Assembly (NCBI GenBank): GCA_018261955.1
Contig: JAGTRK010000007.1
Coordinates: 34,522 to 98,521 of the forward strand
DNA from: Burkholderiaceae bacterium
GTDB taxonomy: Bacteria > Pseudomonadota > Gammaproteobacteria > Burkholderiales > Burkholderiaceae
Reading direction: 5' to 3'
Length of the DNA stretch: 64,000 bases
Shown in pieces: positions 17,923-28,007 of this stretch. A program made the position numbers and the translations under genes. The notes under the pieces were generated by a model, which ran no database searches, was not told the origin of the DNA, and was given only the letters and a program-made list of their open reading frames with translations. Numbering within the stretch: the first letter of the stretch is position 1; every line of letters begins with the position of its first letter.

Positions 17923-19737
17923 TTAAGCAGATGCGGTCTCAGGCTCACTCTGCTGCTGCATCCACATCTGCGCATACACACCATTTTTCGCCAACAACGC
18001 CGCATGTGTCCCGCGCTCAACAATGCGTCCATCGTCCATCACCAAAATCTGCTCGGCATGGACAATGGTGGACAGGCGATGCGCAATAATCAAGGTGGTG
18101 CGGTTTTGCGCGGCTTCGTCAAACGCCGATTGGATGGCTTTTTCGGCATGGGTGTCCAGCGCGGAAGTCGCTTCATCAAACACCAATATCGGCGTATTTT
18201 TCAATAAAGTTCGCGCAATCGCCACGCGTTGCTTTTCGCCGCCTGAGATTTTCAAACCACGCTCGCCGACTTGAGTGTCCAAACCTTCAGGCAAACGTGC
18301 CAAAAATTCGCCCAAATGTGCCGCGTGCGCCGCTGCCAAAACCTCTGCATCACTGGCATCGGGGCGACCATAGCGGATGTTGTAACCCAGCGTGTCATTA
18401 AACAACACAGTGTCTTGCGGCACAATACCAATGTTGCGCCGCAGGCTGGTTTGCGTCACACCTTTGATGGACTGCCCGTCAATCAGCACCTCGCCGCTTT
18501 GCACATCATAAAAGCGAAACAACAAGCGTGACAAAGTCGATTTACCCGCACCGCTTTTACCGACCACTGCGGTGGTGGTGTTCGGCGCGATGGTGAAACT
18601 CACATCGTGCAAAATTTGGCGATTGGCATCGTAGGAGAAATTCACATGGCAAAACTCGACCTGTCCGCGTGTAACGTTTAATGCCGCTGCATCAGGCGCG
18701 TCGTTGATTTCATGCGGCGCGTCGAGCAGCGTGAACATTTTGTCCACGTCAATCAAGCCTTGTTTGATTTCTCGGTACATCACACCGAGGAAATTCAAAG
18801 GCACATACAGTTGCAGCATCAAGGTGTTGATCAACACCAAATCGCCAATCGTTGCGCGCCCCGCAACCACATCGTGCGTGGCGTACCAAAGGATGGCAAT
18901 CAGCGCGACCGAGATAATCATCTGCTGACCCAAATTGAGCAGTGACAATGAATTTTGCGATTCAATCGCCGCCACACGAAATTGCTTTAACCCTTGGTCG
19001 TAACGTTTGGCTTCAAAGGCCTCGTTGTTGAAATACTTGACGGTTTCAAAATTGAGTAGGGAGTCAATCGCTTTTTGATTGGCTTCTGAATCCATTTTAT
19101 TCATGCGCACGCGGTACTGCGTGCGCCACTCGGTAATCGCAATCGTAAAACCGATGTAGCACACCAAAGCCATCGCGGTAATGGTCACGAACACCCAATC
19201 GTATTTCACCCACAAAAAGCCCAACACCATCAACATTTCAATCAAGGTTGGCACGATGGTCATGAACGAAAAACCAATCAACGTGCGGATGCCGCGATTG
19301 CCGCGCTCAATGTCGCGCGTCAAGCCGCCCGTTTGACGCGACAGATGAAAGCGCAGCGACAAGTCGTGTAATTGATTGAATACTTTGAGCGACACGGTGC
19401 GTGCGGCATTTTCGACCACTTGGAAAAACACAATTTCGCGCAACTCGTTGAACAAAGTTTGCGAAATTCGCAACGCGCCGTAGGCTATCAATAAAGCCAC
19501 AGGTACGACAAACACCATCTGCACGTTGGGATTGGGCGTGAGCGAATCAATCACGCTTTTCAGCGTCATCGGAATGCCGAGATTCATTAACTTCGCCAAA
19601 ATCAGCGCGCTAAATGCCATCAATACACGGTATTTACTCGCCCAAACATACGGCCAAAGAGACTTGATGGTTTGCCAATCGGAGCGATCGGCACGGGCAG
19701 GATTGGCAGGAGGGGACGAATCGAAGCGACGGCTCAT
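17923..19737 (-). CDS. ATM1/HMT1-type ABC exporter
   Basis: The 604-residue protein fuses a six-helix membrane domain (about 35-330) to an ATPase domain. The ATPase has Walker A GKSGAGKST, signature SGGEKQR and Walker B ILVFDEATSALD. The membrane part (ETVKYFNNEAFEAKRYD) matches the mitochondrial ATM1 / heavy-metal-tolerance subfamily, which exports glutathione-linked or thiol compounds. It forms a homodimer in the inner membrane. It is convergent with rsmD, 33 bp away. Confidence 0.93.
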   Translation of the reverse strand: MSRRFDSSPPANPARADRSDWQTIKSLWPYVWASKYRVLMAFSALILAKLMNLGIPMTLKSVIDSLTPNPNVQMVFVVPVALLIAYGALRISQTLFNELREIVFFQVVENAARTVSLKVFNQLHDLSLRFHLSRQTGGLTRDIERGNRGIRTLIGFSFMTIVPTLIEMLMVLGFLWVKYDWVFVTITAMALVCYIGFTIAITEWRTQYRVRMNKMDSEANQKAIDSLLNFETVKYFNNEAFEAKRYDQGLKQFRVAAIESQNSLSLLNLGQQMIISVALIAILWYATHDVVAGRATIGDLVLINTLMLQLYVPLNFLGVMYREIKQGLIDVDKMFTLLDAPHEINDAPDAAALNVTRGQVEFCHVNFSYDANRQILHDVSFTIAPNTTTAVVGKSGAGKSTLSRLLFRFYDVQSGEVLIDGQSIKGVTQTSLRRNIGIVPQDTVLFNDTLGYNIRYGRPDASDAEVLAAAHAAHLGEFLARLPEGLDTQVGERGLKISGGEKQRVAIARTLLKNTPILVFDEATSALDTHAEKAIQSAFDEAAQNRTTLIIAHRLSTIVHAEQILVMDDGRIVERGTHAALLAKNGVYAQMWMQQQSEPETASA

Positions 19738-19812
19738 AATCTGTTTCTTTAGTTTTAATCAAGCGCGTATTCTACTCGCTTTGTGCGCCCTGCGAACAGC
19801 CGCCGCGTCCAA

Positions 19813-21429
19813 TCACTCATCCGATTTGTGCGCCACCTGCGACATGATGTATTCAGAAATCGCCGTAATCGACAGCGATGGATTGACCCCTGGATTGGCA
19901 GAAATCATCGAGCCATCGCACACATAGGCATTTTGATAACCAAACAGCCGACCTTGTCGGTCAACCACGCCCGTGCTCGCGTCCTCACCCATCACCGCGC
20001 CGCCGAGAATATGCGCGGTCGAAGCGATGTTAAACAACTGTTCGGTAAACAGGGTATAGGCTTTGCCGTTGATTTCTTTGGCGTACATCAGTGCCATTTC
20101 CTCTGCATGTGGGATATGCGCTTGAGGTCGCTCACCGACATCCAATGCGGTTTGCAAGTTGCCCCAACGGTTCAGTTTGAATTGTAATTTGGAATCCAAA
20201 TGCTGCATAAACAGCATCACTTGACTGTGTTTCGCCCAGTCTTTAACCGTTGCAATTTTAAAATACCCCACGGGGTCTTTCACCCACTGAGACAACATCT
20301 TATATAGCCGTACCCATGCATTTGAACCATATGCCATGGGTGCCATCGCCAAACGCCAAACACCAGAGCCCGCGCCATAGCGCACGGGTTCAAGGTGGCT
20401 GTGCGCATCGGTGTTGAGCACCGAGCCAATCGCAATCCCTTGGCTGTAGTCCACATCTTTGTCCGCCGTCGCCACATTGATTAAGCTTTCATTGTTGCTG
20501 CGAATGTCGCGCCCCACACGCTCAGACAACGCAGGCATGGATGTTTGCTTGAGGGTCAACAGCAATTTGCTCGTGCCAAGCGTTCCGCCTGAAAACACCA
20601 CGCCTTTTGCTTTGATGACTTGGGTTTTGCCACGCCCAAACCACGTCCATTGGGTGGAATCGCGCACATGAATTTCATAACCGTTCTCGCCGTTTTCACC
20701 GATGGGTTTGACATCGTGTACAAACGTTTCTGCCAAGATTTTTGCACCGCGTTTTTGCGCCAAGTACAGATAATTTTTATCCAATGAGTTTTTTGCATTG
20801 TGCCGACACCCCGTCATGCACGCGCCACAGTGCAGGCACGATGCACGCTCAGGGCCTTCACCCGCAAAATACGGATCGGGGACGGTCTCGCCCATTCGCT
20901 GACCCTCACGCGCAAAAAAAATCGCTACTTTGGTCGCATGAAAATCCTCTTCACGGTTGATTTTTTGCGCTACGGTGCGCAATGCTTCATCGCCCGCACA
21001 TAATTTTGGATTAATTTCTGCGCCGAGCATGGTGTACGCCATGTCGTAGTGCGGCTTGAGCACGTTTTCCCAATCATTGAGTTTTGCCCAACTGCCTGTA
21101 TTGAAAAACTCAGGTTTGGGGATGGGCAAGGTGCAGGCATACACCAAAGAACCACCGCCCACACCCACGCCCGACAAAATACTGATGTGTTTGAAAAAGC
21201 TCAAACGCATAATGCCTTGGGTTTTAATCGCGGGAATCCACAACCAACGTTTAATCTGCCAATTGGTTTTGGGAAAGTCATTCGGCGTGAACCATTTGCC
21301 CTTTTCAATCACCAGCACCTTATAGCCTTTTTCGGACAGACGCAGTGCGCTGACCGAACCACCAAAGCCGCTACCAATCACCACGTAGTCATATTCCGTT
21401 TGCAACAACTCTAAATCCACTGCGTTCAT
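19813..21429 (-). CDS. GMC-family FAD oxidoreductase (cholesterol-oxidase-like)
   Basis: The 538-residue protein starts with the FAD dinucleotide motif YDYVVIGSGFGGSVSALRLS and later has the GMC signature region GVGVGGGSLVYA. The C-terminus NPSLSITAISEYIMSQVA is typical of the family. A Cys cluster, CLHCGACMTGC, near residue 205 resembles an iron-sulfur motif and is shared by the relatives I recall. The substrate is unknown, probably an alcohol or sterol-like compound. ATG 21429 has AAGGAAA upstream and is preferred over 21462. It lies 39 bp after a glycerol-3-phosphate dehydrogenase gene. Confidence 0.88.
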   Translation of the reverse strand: MNAVDLELLQTEYDYVVIGSGFGGSVSALRLSEKGYKVLVIEKGKWFTPNDFPKTNWQIKRWLWIPAIKTQGIMRLSFFKHISILSGVGVGGGSLVYACTLPIPKPEFFNTGSWAKLNDWENVLKPHYDMAYTMLGAEINPKLCAGDEALRTVAQKINREEDFHATKVAIFFAREGQRMGETVPDPYFAGEGPERASCLHCGACMTGCRHNAKNSLDKNYLYLAQKRGAKILAETFVHDVKPIGENGENGYEIHVRDSTQWTWFGRGKTQVIKAKGVVFSGGTLGTSKLLLTLKQTSMPALSERVGRDIRSNNESLINVATADKDVDYSQGIAIGSVLNTDAHSHLEPVRYGAGSGVWRLAMAPMAYGSNAWVRLYKMLSQWVKDPVGYFKIATVKDWAKHSQVMLFMQHLDSKLQFKLNRWGNLQTALDVGERPQAHIPHAEEMALMYAKEINGKAYTLFTEQLFNIASTAHILGGAVMGEDASTGVVDRQGRLFGYQNAYVCDGSMISANPGVNPSLSITAISEYIMSQVAHKSDE

Positions 21430-21468
21430 TGCTTTTCCTTGCTGTGTTATTCGTACAACCACCCATAT

Positions 21469-22977
21469 TTATGTATGCGTTTTGGGTAGGCTGTAGTGGG
21501 TCTGAATCATTTCTAAGTATCGTGCTTGCTCAAGTTGCCAACGCGCATCGTCCCAAGCCAAGTATTTTTGGCAGACCGTGCGAATTTTTGGCAAATACTC
21601 CTGTCCGCCGTTGCGCTGGGTATTACCCAATCGGGTACGGCGCAACAACACATCATCCAAGTGTACCACCATTTCATGTTGCACAATCCATTCGAGCGTC
21701 TGCAAAAATGTAGGGTTAAACTCAATCGCTTTTTTAGGATTGCCCAAATCATTGGGAAAAACCACATCGTGGCGAAACAGTCGCTCGTGCGTGTCGCGCA
21801 AAGCCCTTTGCTTATTTTCGTCTATCCAACCCAACGTGCGCAACACATCGTGTGCAATCACACGAAACGTCGTGAGTTTGCCGCCACTGACCGTGACCAC
21901 GCCATGATGCGTCCATACCGAATGACTGCGCCGCTCTTGCGAGGGATTGAGTCCCTTGCCCGAGGCAATGATTGGCCGCACGCCCGCAAAACTCGAGACA
22001 ATGTCAGCTTGAGTGATGTGTGCGGACGGGAATTCACGTTGCATCAATTCAAGCAAATAATCGACTTCCTCTACGGCGCAATCGGCCTCTTGGCGCAAAT
22101 CACCCGTGTGATCCAAATCAGTTGTGCCCACGCAGGTCATACCCATCCACGGATAAACAAACACAGGACGTTTATCGCGCGGGTGCAAAATCGTCAAACT
22201 GCTTTCAATCGGCAAGCGGTGGTGTGCCATCAATAAATGACTGCCGCGCAAAGGGCGGACTTTTTTCTCTGTGCCCGATAGGGCATCAGCCAACGCACCC
22301 GTGGCATTGACCACTTTCTTTGCATGAATCGTGGTTTCGGTTTGATTGAGCGCGTCATACACACTCAAATCAAATCCTCCCGTGTGGTGCACCGATAGGT
22401 GATTGACCTGCACGTAGTTGCACACCTGCCCACCTTCAAGCACCGCTTCGTGCAACACCCGCAGCACCAAGCGCGCATCATCAACCAGCGCGTCGGTGTA
22501 GCGCATTGCGCCTTTGAGTTGCGCTGTGCTCAACTGCGGCACACATTGGCTCAACCGTGCTTTAGAGAACCATTGATGGTCGCGAATGCCTGCAAACGCA
22601 TCGTACAACCACATAATCGGAGCCATGGCCCAACGGTTGGGAAACTGCCTGCCGCGCACCACAAATAAATAGGCTTGACGCTGCACCAAGTCAGGAATTT
22701 CTCTGAGCAAACGCTCACGCTCGTGCAAAGACTCGCGCACCAAGCGAAAATCGCCCTGCGCCATATAGCGAATGCCGCCGTGTACCATTTTTGAAGAACG
22801 ACTGGACGTGCCCCAAGCGAAGTCTTTTTGCTCAAGCAACAGCACTTTTTTACCTCGTGCCTGTGGTTGCCGCATGGCTTCGAGCAACACCCCCGCGCCC
22901 GTAATGCCACCGCCGATGACCACCAAATCCCAATCGGTTTGTGCCAAAACGGCTGCATCCATCCTTGTGCCCAACAT
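21469..22977 (-). CDS. glpD: GlpD-like glycerol-3-phosphate dehydrogenase/oxidase
   Basis: The 502-residue protein has an N-terminal FAD motif (DLVVIGGGITGAGVLLEA) and the GlpD signature SSRSSKMVHGGIRYM. The core (TGALADALSG, VRPLRGSHLLMAHHRLP) and the C-terminal helical domain follow. The enzyme oxidises glycerol-3-phosphate to dihydroxyacetone phosphate at the inner membrane and passes electrons to quinone. GAGGT precedes the ATG. No glpK or glpF is near. It is divergent from grxD. Confidence 0.9.
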   Translation of the reverse strand: MLGTRMDAAVLAQTDWDLVVIGGGITGAGVLLEAMRQPQARGKKVLLLEQKDFAWGTSSRSSKMVHGGIRYMAQGDFRLVRESLHERERLLREIPDLVQRQAYLFVVRGRQFPNRWAMAPIMWLYDAFAGIRDHQWFSKARLSQCVPQLSTAQLKGAMRYTDALVDDARLVLRVLHEAVLEGGQVCNYVQVNHLSVHHTGGFDLSVYDALNQTETTIHAKKVVNATGALADALSGTEKKVRPLRGSHLLMAHHRLPIESSLTILHPRDKRPVFVYPWMGMTCVGTTDLDHTGDLRQEADCAVEEVDYLLELMQREFPSAHITQADIVSSFAGVRPIIASGKGLNPSQERRSHSVWTHHGVVTVSGGKLTTFRVIAHDVLRTLGWIDENKQRALRDTHERLFRHDVVFPNDLGNPKKAIEFNPTFLQTLEWIVQHEMVVHLDDVLLRRTRLGNTQRNGGQEYLPKIRTVCQKYLAWDDARWQLEQARYLEMIQTHYSLPKTHT

Positions 22978-23120
22978 GTCAACCTCGTTTTATTTGATTT
23001 GGATTACCATCAATTGCTGTGAATTTTATTTAAGCATCTGTATTGGCACATGATAGCACGCAATACTTGCTTTTTAAAATCCTGCGATGCGGCTCTTGTA
23101 CAGCGCAAAGTGCTTTCACG

Positions 23121-23126
23121 TATAAT
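23121..23126 (+). promoter_or_regulatory. Likely -10 element for grxD
   Basis: A consensus TATAAT lies 31 bp before the grxD ATG. The best -35 is TTGTAC at 23096-23101, but the 19-bp spacer is longer than ideal. Confidence 0.45.
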
Positions 23127-23156
23127 GCTCAAAACTCAACCAACCACGAGGCAACC

Positions 23157-23480
23157 ATGAGCACAGCAACTCACGATTTTATTCAAAAAACCATCAGCGA
23201 CCACCCGATTGTCCTGTTTATGAAAGGCACGGCGCAGTTCCCGCAGTGCGGTTTTTCGGGCAAAGCGATTGCCTTGCTCAAAGCCTGCGGTGCCACTCAA
23301 GTCGCCACGGTCAATGTTTTAGAAGACGATGCGATTCGCCAAGGCATCAAAGACTTTTCGCAATGGCCCACCATCCCACAACTGTACATCAAAGGCGAAT
23401 TCATCGGCGGCTCGGACATCATGAATGAACTATTTGAATCGGGCGAATTGCAAACCCTTGTCAGCCAAGCCATCGGGTAA
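23157..23480 (+). CDS. grxD: GrxD, monothiol glutaredoxin
   Basis: The 107-residue protein carries the monothiol glutaredoxin active site CGFS (Cys31) within QFPQCGFSGKA, plus the glutathione-binding motifs WPTIPQLYI and GGSDIM. Such proteins carry [2Fe-2S] clusters between assembly scaffolds and targets. The start at 23157 (MSTATHDF) has GAGG upstream; the longer frame to 23043 is unlikely. The stop overlaps the next gene's ATG by one base. Confidence 0.94.
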   Translation: MSTATHDFIQKTISDHPIVLFMKGTAQFPQCGFSGKAIALLKACGATQVATVNVLEDDAIRQGIKDFSQWPTIPQLYIKGEFIGGSDIMNELFESGELQTLVSQAIG

Positions 23481-24355
23481 TGAATTTTTCCGCCTTGTTT
23501 CGCTTCACCCTACTCGCGGCCATTTGGGGGGCATCGTTTTTGTTCATGCGCATCCTCGCGCCCGAAGTCGGCGGCGTGTGGACTGCGCAGTCACGGTTGA
23601 CCATCGGTGCTTTGGCATTGTTGGTATTTGTTTGGCTACGCAAAATCCCTTTGCACATGCACCAATGGCGGCATTATTTGGTGGCAGGTATTTTAAACTG
23701 CGCCATTCCGTTCGCGATGTTTGGCGTGGCAGGTAAAATCCTCCCCGCAGGCTACTCGGCGGTGCTCAATTCATCCGTGCCACTGTGGGCAACGCTCTTT
23801 GGCGCGATGATGCTTGGTGATAAGATTACACCTTTGCGCATGTTGGCTTTATTGCTTGGGGTTATGGGTGTGATTTTTGTCGCACGCCCAAGCGCCGATG
23901 TGTCCATGACGCATGTGTTTTTCATGGGTGTGGGCGCGTGCTTGGTGGCGACCGCTTGCTACGGACTGAATGTGACCTATCTCAAAAAATACACCTCGGG
24001 GCTCAATCCCCAAGCCTTGGCCACCCTATCGCAGGCATTTGGCGCATTGGTCTTACTCCCCATCGGTTTGGTGCAGGGCATTCCCACGCACATCAGCACA
24101 CCTGCGCTGTGGAGTGGGCTGGCACTGGGGGTGCTGTGTTCGGGTTGGGCGTTTTTATTGTTTTACCATTTATTGGATGAGCTCGGCGCAATTATGGCAA
24201 GCAGTGTGACGTTTTTTATTCCGCTGTTTGGGATTTTATGGGGTGCCGTGTTTTTACACGAACGCTTAGAATGGAATGTATTCGTAGGTTGTGTCTTAAT
24301 TATCGGTGGCGCGGTGTTGCTGTACCGAAGCAACCTCAAAAAGGCAACACCATGA
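23480..24355 (+). CDS. EamA/DMT-family transporter
   Basis: The 291-residue protein has about ten membrane helices in two EamA repeats. The signatures include AAIWGASFLFMRI at the start and LWGAVFLHERLEWNVFVGCVLIIGG in the second repeat. It belongs to the drug/metabolite transporter superfamily in the inner membrane; substrate unknown. It overlaps grxD by one base at the start and ubiX by four bases (ATGA) at the end, so the three are probably cotranscribed. Confidence 0.9.
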   Translation: MNFSALFRFTLLAAIWGASFLFMRILAPEVGGVWTAQSRLTIGALALLVFVWLRKIPLHMHQWRHYLVAGILNCAIPFAMFGVAGKILPAGYSAVLNSSVPLWATLFGAMMLGDKITPLRMLALLLGVMGVIFVARPSADVSMTHVFFMGVGACLVATACYGLNVTYLKKYTSGLNPQALATLSQAFGALVLLPIGLVQGIPTHISTPALWSGLALGVLCSGWAFLLFYHLLDELGAIMASSVTFFIPLFGILWGAVFLHERLEWNVFVGCVLIIGGAVLLYRSNLKKATP

Positions 24356-24918
24356 AACAAAAACTCATCATCGCCATCACGGGTGCAACGGGCGCGATTT
24401 ACGGTGTGCGCCTACTTGAAGTGCTCAAAACCCTGCCGAACATCGAAACCCACCTCATCGTCTCGGATGCGGGCTGGCTGACCATCGCGCATGAGTTGGA
24501 CATAAACAAAGAGGCCATCCGCGCTTTAGCCGATGTCAATCATGCGTGCAACAACATCGGCGCATCGATTGCCAGTGGTTCGTTTTTGTGTGACGGCATG
24601 ATTGTCGCACCGTGTTCGATGAAAACGCTGGCAAGCATTGCCCACGGCTTTTCTGACAACCTTATCAGTCGCTCAGCCGATGTCATGCTCAAAGAACGCC
24701 GTCACCTCACGCTGATGGTGCGCGAGACACCGCTCTCAAGCATTCATCTAAACAATATGCTTGCAGTGACGCAAGCAGGTGGGGTGATTTTTCCGCCCGT
24801 GCCTGCGCTCTACCACAAACCCACCAGCATTGATGACATCGTCAATCAAACCATCAACCGCGTGCTTGACCAACACGGCATCCACATGGATTTGGCACAA
24901 CGCTGGCAAACCCTTTAA
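24352..24918 (+). CDS. ubiX: UbiX, flavin prenyltransferase
   Basis: The 188-residue protein has the UbiX signatures ITGATGAIYGVRLLE, APCSMKTLASIAHG and MVRETPLSSIHLNNML. UbiX prenylates FMN to make the cofactor of the UbiD decarboxylase in ubiquinone synthesis. The ATG at 24352 overlaps the EamA gene stop and matches the family N-terminus; the open frame to 24238 is not used. Confidence 0.95.
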   Translation: MKQKLIIAITGATGAIYGVRLLEVLKTLPNIETHLIVSDAGWLTIAHELDINKEAIRALADVNHACNNIGASIASGSFLCDGMIVAPCSMKTLASIAHGFSDNLISRSADVMLKERRHLTLMVRETPLSSIHLNNMLAVTQAGGVIFPPVPALYHKPTSIDDIVNQTINRVLDQHGIHMDLAQRWQTL

Positions 24919-24941
24919 TTTAATTCATTTCATCCACCAAC

Positions 24942-25577
24942 ATGCTTTCCACTGAATTGTCTTGCGAAAAATTGGATTTAACCTTGGATGAGGTCATGGC
25001 TCGTTTGCCGACACTCGCTGCACCCATTGATGACACCGCACTGAATGATTATTTAGACCAACTGTACGCGCTCGGTCGCCTGCGCCACATCCCCAACATC
25101 AGCCCGCAAAACGTCACCTATTTACACAGCCTACTTCACCAACGCCAACCCAAAAACATTTTAGAAATCGGTTGCGCCAATGGTTACTCGACCTTGCGAC
25201 TGTGGCAAGTCGCGCGCGCATGGGGTGCGCGCATCACCACGATGGACATTTCCCGACCCTCATATTTGGAAGCGCAACACCATTTCAAACATTGCCAAGC
25301 CCATATTAAACTGCATTTTGGCAATGCCTTGCAAATCTTACCCACGCTCACGGGTGATTTTGACTTCATCTTGATTGATGCGCAAAAAGTCCACACACTT
25401 GATTTCTTTATCCGTGCACGCAAACTCGCCAGCCCTGACGCACTCATCGTGATTGATGACGTGATTAAATTTAGGGATAAGATGACAAACTTTTACGATC
25501 ACTTGCACACGCACGCCATCGCCTACGAAATTCTCGCACTACCTGATGACCAAGACGGTGTTATGTTGATTGACTAA
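24942..25577 (+). CDS. SAM-dependent O-methyltransferase-like protein
   Basis: The 211-residue protein has a class I methyltransferase core: motif I NILEIGCANGYSTLRL, then MDISRPSYLEAQHHF, then FDFILIDAQKVHTLDFF and IVIDDVIKF. The order resembles COMT-like bacterial O-methyltransferases. The substrate is not evident. The ATG at 24942 lacks a ribosome site, whereas ATG 24996 has GATGAGG upstream, so the true N-terminus may be 18 residues shorter. It sits 23 bp after ubiX and before gatC. Confidence 0.8.
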   Translation: MLSTELSCEKLDLTLDEVMARLPTLAAPIDDTALNDYLDQLYALGRLRHIPNISPQNVTYLHSLLHQRQPKNILEIGCANGYSTLRLWQVARAWGARITTMDISRPSYLEAQHHFKHCQAHIKLHFGNALQILPTLTGDFDFILIDAQKVHTLDFFIRARKLASPDALIVIDDVIKFRDKMTNFYDHLHTHAIAYEILALPDDQDGVMLID

Positions 25578-25664
25578 TACATTCCACCCAATCGCTCGGC
25601 AAAATCAACTAAGAATACGGTACAATTACGGCTGTTACTCTATTATATTGAGGCTGAGCATTCC

Positions 25665-25964
25665 ATGTCTTTATCCCTTACCGATGTGCAAAAAATAGCG
25701 CGTTTATCACAACTGACACTGAGCGATGACGAACAAGCGCAAACCTTGACCCAACTGAACACTGTGTTTGGTCTAATCGACCAAATGAGTGCGGTCGATA
25801 CCACGGGCATTGAGCCTTTGATGCACCCAATCGCGATGATTGAATCCGTGCAACAGCGCCTGCGCACCGATGCGGTGAGCGAGTCCAACAATCGTGATAA
25901 AAACATGGCAAATGCGCCGCAAGCCGATCAGGGTTATTTTTTAGTGCCCAAAGTCATTGAATAA
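25665..25964 (+). CDS. gatC: GatC, Asp/Glu-tRNA amidotransferase subunit C
   Basis: The 99-residue protein matches GatC (VQKIARLSQLTLSDDEQ, LNTVFGLIDQMSAVDTTGIEPL). GatC stabilises GatA and wraps the GatAB interface. GatCAB amidates misacylated Glu-tRNA(Gln) and/or Asp-tRNA(Asn). It is first in the gatC-gatA-lipoprotein-gatB run. Confidence 0.94.
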   Translation: MSLSLTDVQKIARLSQLTLSDDEQAQTLTQLNTVFGLIDQMSAVDTTGIEPLMHPIAMIESVQQRLRTDAVSESNNRDKNMANAPQADQGYFLVPKVIE

Positions 25965-26030
25965 ACCCTATCCAAGCACGCACCTCGCTCAAACACCCGT
26001 CCATATCGCACGACCATCAAGGATTTTTGA

Positions 26031-27518
26031 ATGCTACACAACTTATCCATCCGCCAACTGCGTGAACAATTAGACAACAAAAAAGTATCCGCAGTCGAAC
26101 TGGCACAACATTTTTTAGACCGTGCCACCGCGCACGCTGATTTAAACGCGTTTATCCGCCGTGACCCTGAGGTCACGTTGGTGCAAGCACGCGCCGCAGA
26201 CGAGGCAATGGCGCACAATCAATCGGGCGCGCTCACAGGCATCCCGATTGCGCACAAAGATTTGTTCGTCACCACCGATTTTGCCACCACGGCAGGCTCG
26301 AAAATTTTGGCGCAATACATCAGTCCATTTGATGCCACTGTGGTTGCGCGTCTAAAAAACGCTGGCGCAGTGACTTTGGGTAAACTGAATATGGATGAAT
26401 TTGCCATGGGCTCATCGAACGAGCATTCGCACTACGGTGCAGTCAAAAACCCGTGGGATACCACGCGTGTCTCGGGTGGCTCATCGGGCGGCTCGGCGTG
26501 TGCGGTGGCGGCGGGTTTGACCGTTGGCGCAACGGGCACGGACACAGGCGGATCGATTCGCCAACCCGCTTCGTTCACGGGCATCACGGGCATCAAACCG
26601 ACCTATGGGCGCGTGTCGCGCTATGGCATGATTGCTTATGCGTCTTCGCTCGACCAAGCGGGACCAATGGCGAGAACCGCAGAGGACTGCGCAATTTTAC
26701 TCAATGCGATGCACGGCTTCGATGAACGCGATTCAACCTCAATGGCGCGTGATAGCGAAGATTTTACGCGACTGTTGGGACAAAAATTCTCAAATGAAGC
26801 AAGCGAGTCGCAACCACTTAAAGGTCTGCGCATCGGCATTCCGAGCGAGTTTTATGGTGCGGGCTTGGATGCCGAGGTCAAGCAAACCACTTTGGCTGCA
26901 ATCCAACAATTCGAGCAACTCGGCGCGACCCTCGTGGATGTGCATTTACCGAAAACCGAGTTGTCCATCCCGACTTATTATGTGATTGCGCCTGCCGAGG
27001 CTTCGAGTAATTTGTCGCGCTTTGACGGGGTGCGTTATGGTTATCGTGCCGAGCAATACACCGACTTGGAGGACATGTACCGCAAATCACGCTCGGAGGG
27101 CTTCGGCTGGGAAGTGAAAAAACGCATCATGATTGGCACGTATGTGCTCTCGCATGGCTACTACGATGCGTATTATTTGCAAGCGCAACGTCTGCGCCGC
27201 ATGATTGCGCAGGATTATCAGGACGCATTGGCGCAGTGCGATGTGATTATGGGGCCTGTCGCACCGACCACCGCGTGGCGCATGGGCGAGAAATCCGACG
27301 ACCCCGTACAGATGTATTTAGAGGATGTTTACACGCTGTCATTGAATTTGGCGGGTTTACCCGGTATGAGCGTGCCCTGCGGTTTTTCGAGCACGGGATT
27401 GCCCATCGGTCTGCAAATCATTGGTCATTATTTTGATGAAGCGCGTTTGTTGCAAATCGCCCATGCGTATCAAAACGCCAGCGATTGGCACACACGCCGA
27501 CCAACGGTGGCACAATGA
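26031..27518 (+). CDS. gatA: GatA, Asp/Glu-tRNA amidotransferase subunit A
   Basis: The 495-residue protein is an amidase-signature enzyme with the Ser-cisSer-Lys triad: Lys in [25 protein letters not shown], and the nucleophile region [14 protein letters not shown]. GatA frees ammonia from glutamine for transfer on GatB. AAGGA precedes the ATG. Its stop overlaps the following lipoprotein start (ATGA). Confidence 0.96.
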   Translation: MLHNLSIRQLREQLDNKKVSAVELAQHFLDRATAHADLNAFIRRDPEVTLVQARAADEAMAHNQSGALTGIPIAHKDLFVTTDFATTAGSKILAQYISPFDATVVARLKNAGAVTLGKLNMDEFAMGSSNEHSHYGAVKNPWDTTRVSGGSSGGSACAVAAGLTVGATGTDTGGSIRQPASFTGITGIKPTYGRVSRYGMIAYASSLDQAGPMARTAEDCAILLNAMHGFDERDSTSMARDSEDFTRLLGQKFSNEASESQPLKGLRIGIPSEFYGAGLDAEVKQTTLAAIQQFEQLGATLVDVHLPKTELSIPTYYVIAPAEASSNLSRFDGVRYGYRAEQYTDLEDMYRKSRSEGFGWEVKKRIMIGTYVLSHGYYDAYYLQAQRLRRMIAQDYQDALAQCDVIMGPVAPTTAWRMGEKSDDPVQMYLEDVYTLSLNLAGLPGMSVPCGFSSTGLPIGLQIIGHYFDEARLLQIAHAYQNASDWHTRRPTVAQ

Positions 27519-27976
27519 AACAACGATTAAACCAAACACTGCGCATTGCGCTTTTGAGCCTCGTGGTATTTGGCTTGTATGCTTGTTCGTCACTCAAGCC
27601 AGAAGGTGGCGGTAACGGCGGCTACAATAAACCTGTGACCATCAATGCCGCGTGCGAGCAACGCGAGGAAGACGACTACTACGATAAAATCGCAGTATCA
27701 GTGAACCAAAATGTGGTGCACAGTTTGGATTGGCTGAGCAATCCACGCCAAGGAAAGTGTCACTTCCAACTCAAGGATTTCACCCAAGTCGCCACGCAAC
27801 CGCAAGCCGATTTGCAATCACGCAAGAACAAAAAATGCCACATCTATGTTTGGCAAGATGCACGCTTTGTCACTGTGAGCACCAACAATTGCGCCAAAGT
27901 GTGTGCGGTCAACGACCATGTGTTGCCGATTTTGCTCGACCCGCATACGGGTGGTTGCAGCAAAGTAAATCGTTAA
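27515..27976 (+). CDS. Lipoprotein of unknown function, coupled to gatA
   Basis: I do not recognise this 153-residue protein. It begins [20 protein letters not shown] and has lipobox LYAC with predicted lipidated Cys24. A short Gly/Asn linker and a mature domain with six further Cys follow, suggesting disulfides in the periplasm. The ATG overlaps the gatA stop in ATGA, and the stop lies 31 bp before gatB. Translational coupling to gatA is likely; a role in tRNA amidation is not implied. Confidence 0.8.
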   Translation: MKQRLNQTLRIALLSLVVFGLYACSSLKPEGGGNGGYNKPVTINAACEQREEDDYYDKIAVSVNQNVVHSLDWLSNPRQGKCHFQLKDFTQVATQPQADLQSRKNKKCHIYVWQDARFVTVSTNNCAKVCAVNDHVLPILLDPHTGGCSKVNR

Positions 27977-28007
27977 TTAAACAGAAAAATCGAATGAAGG
28001 ATGAACC

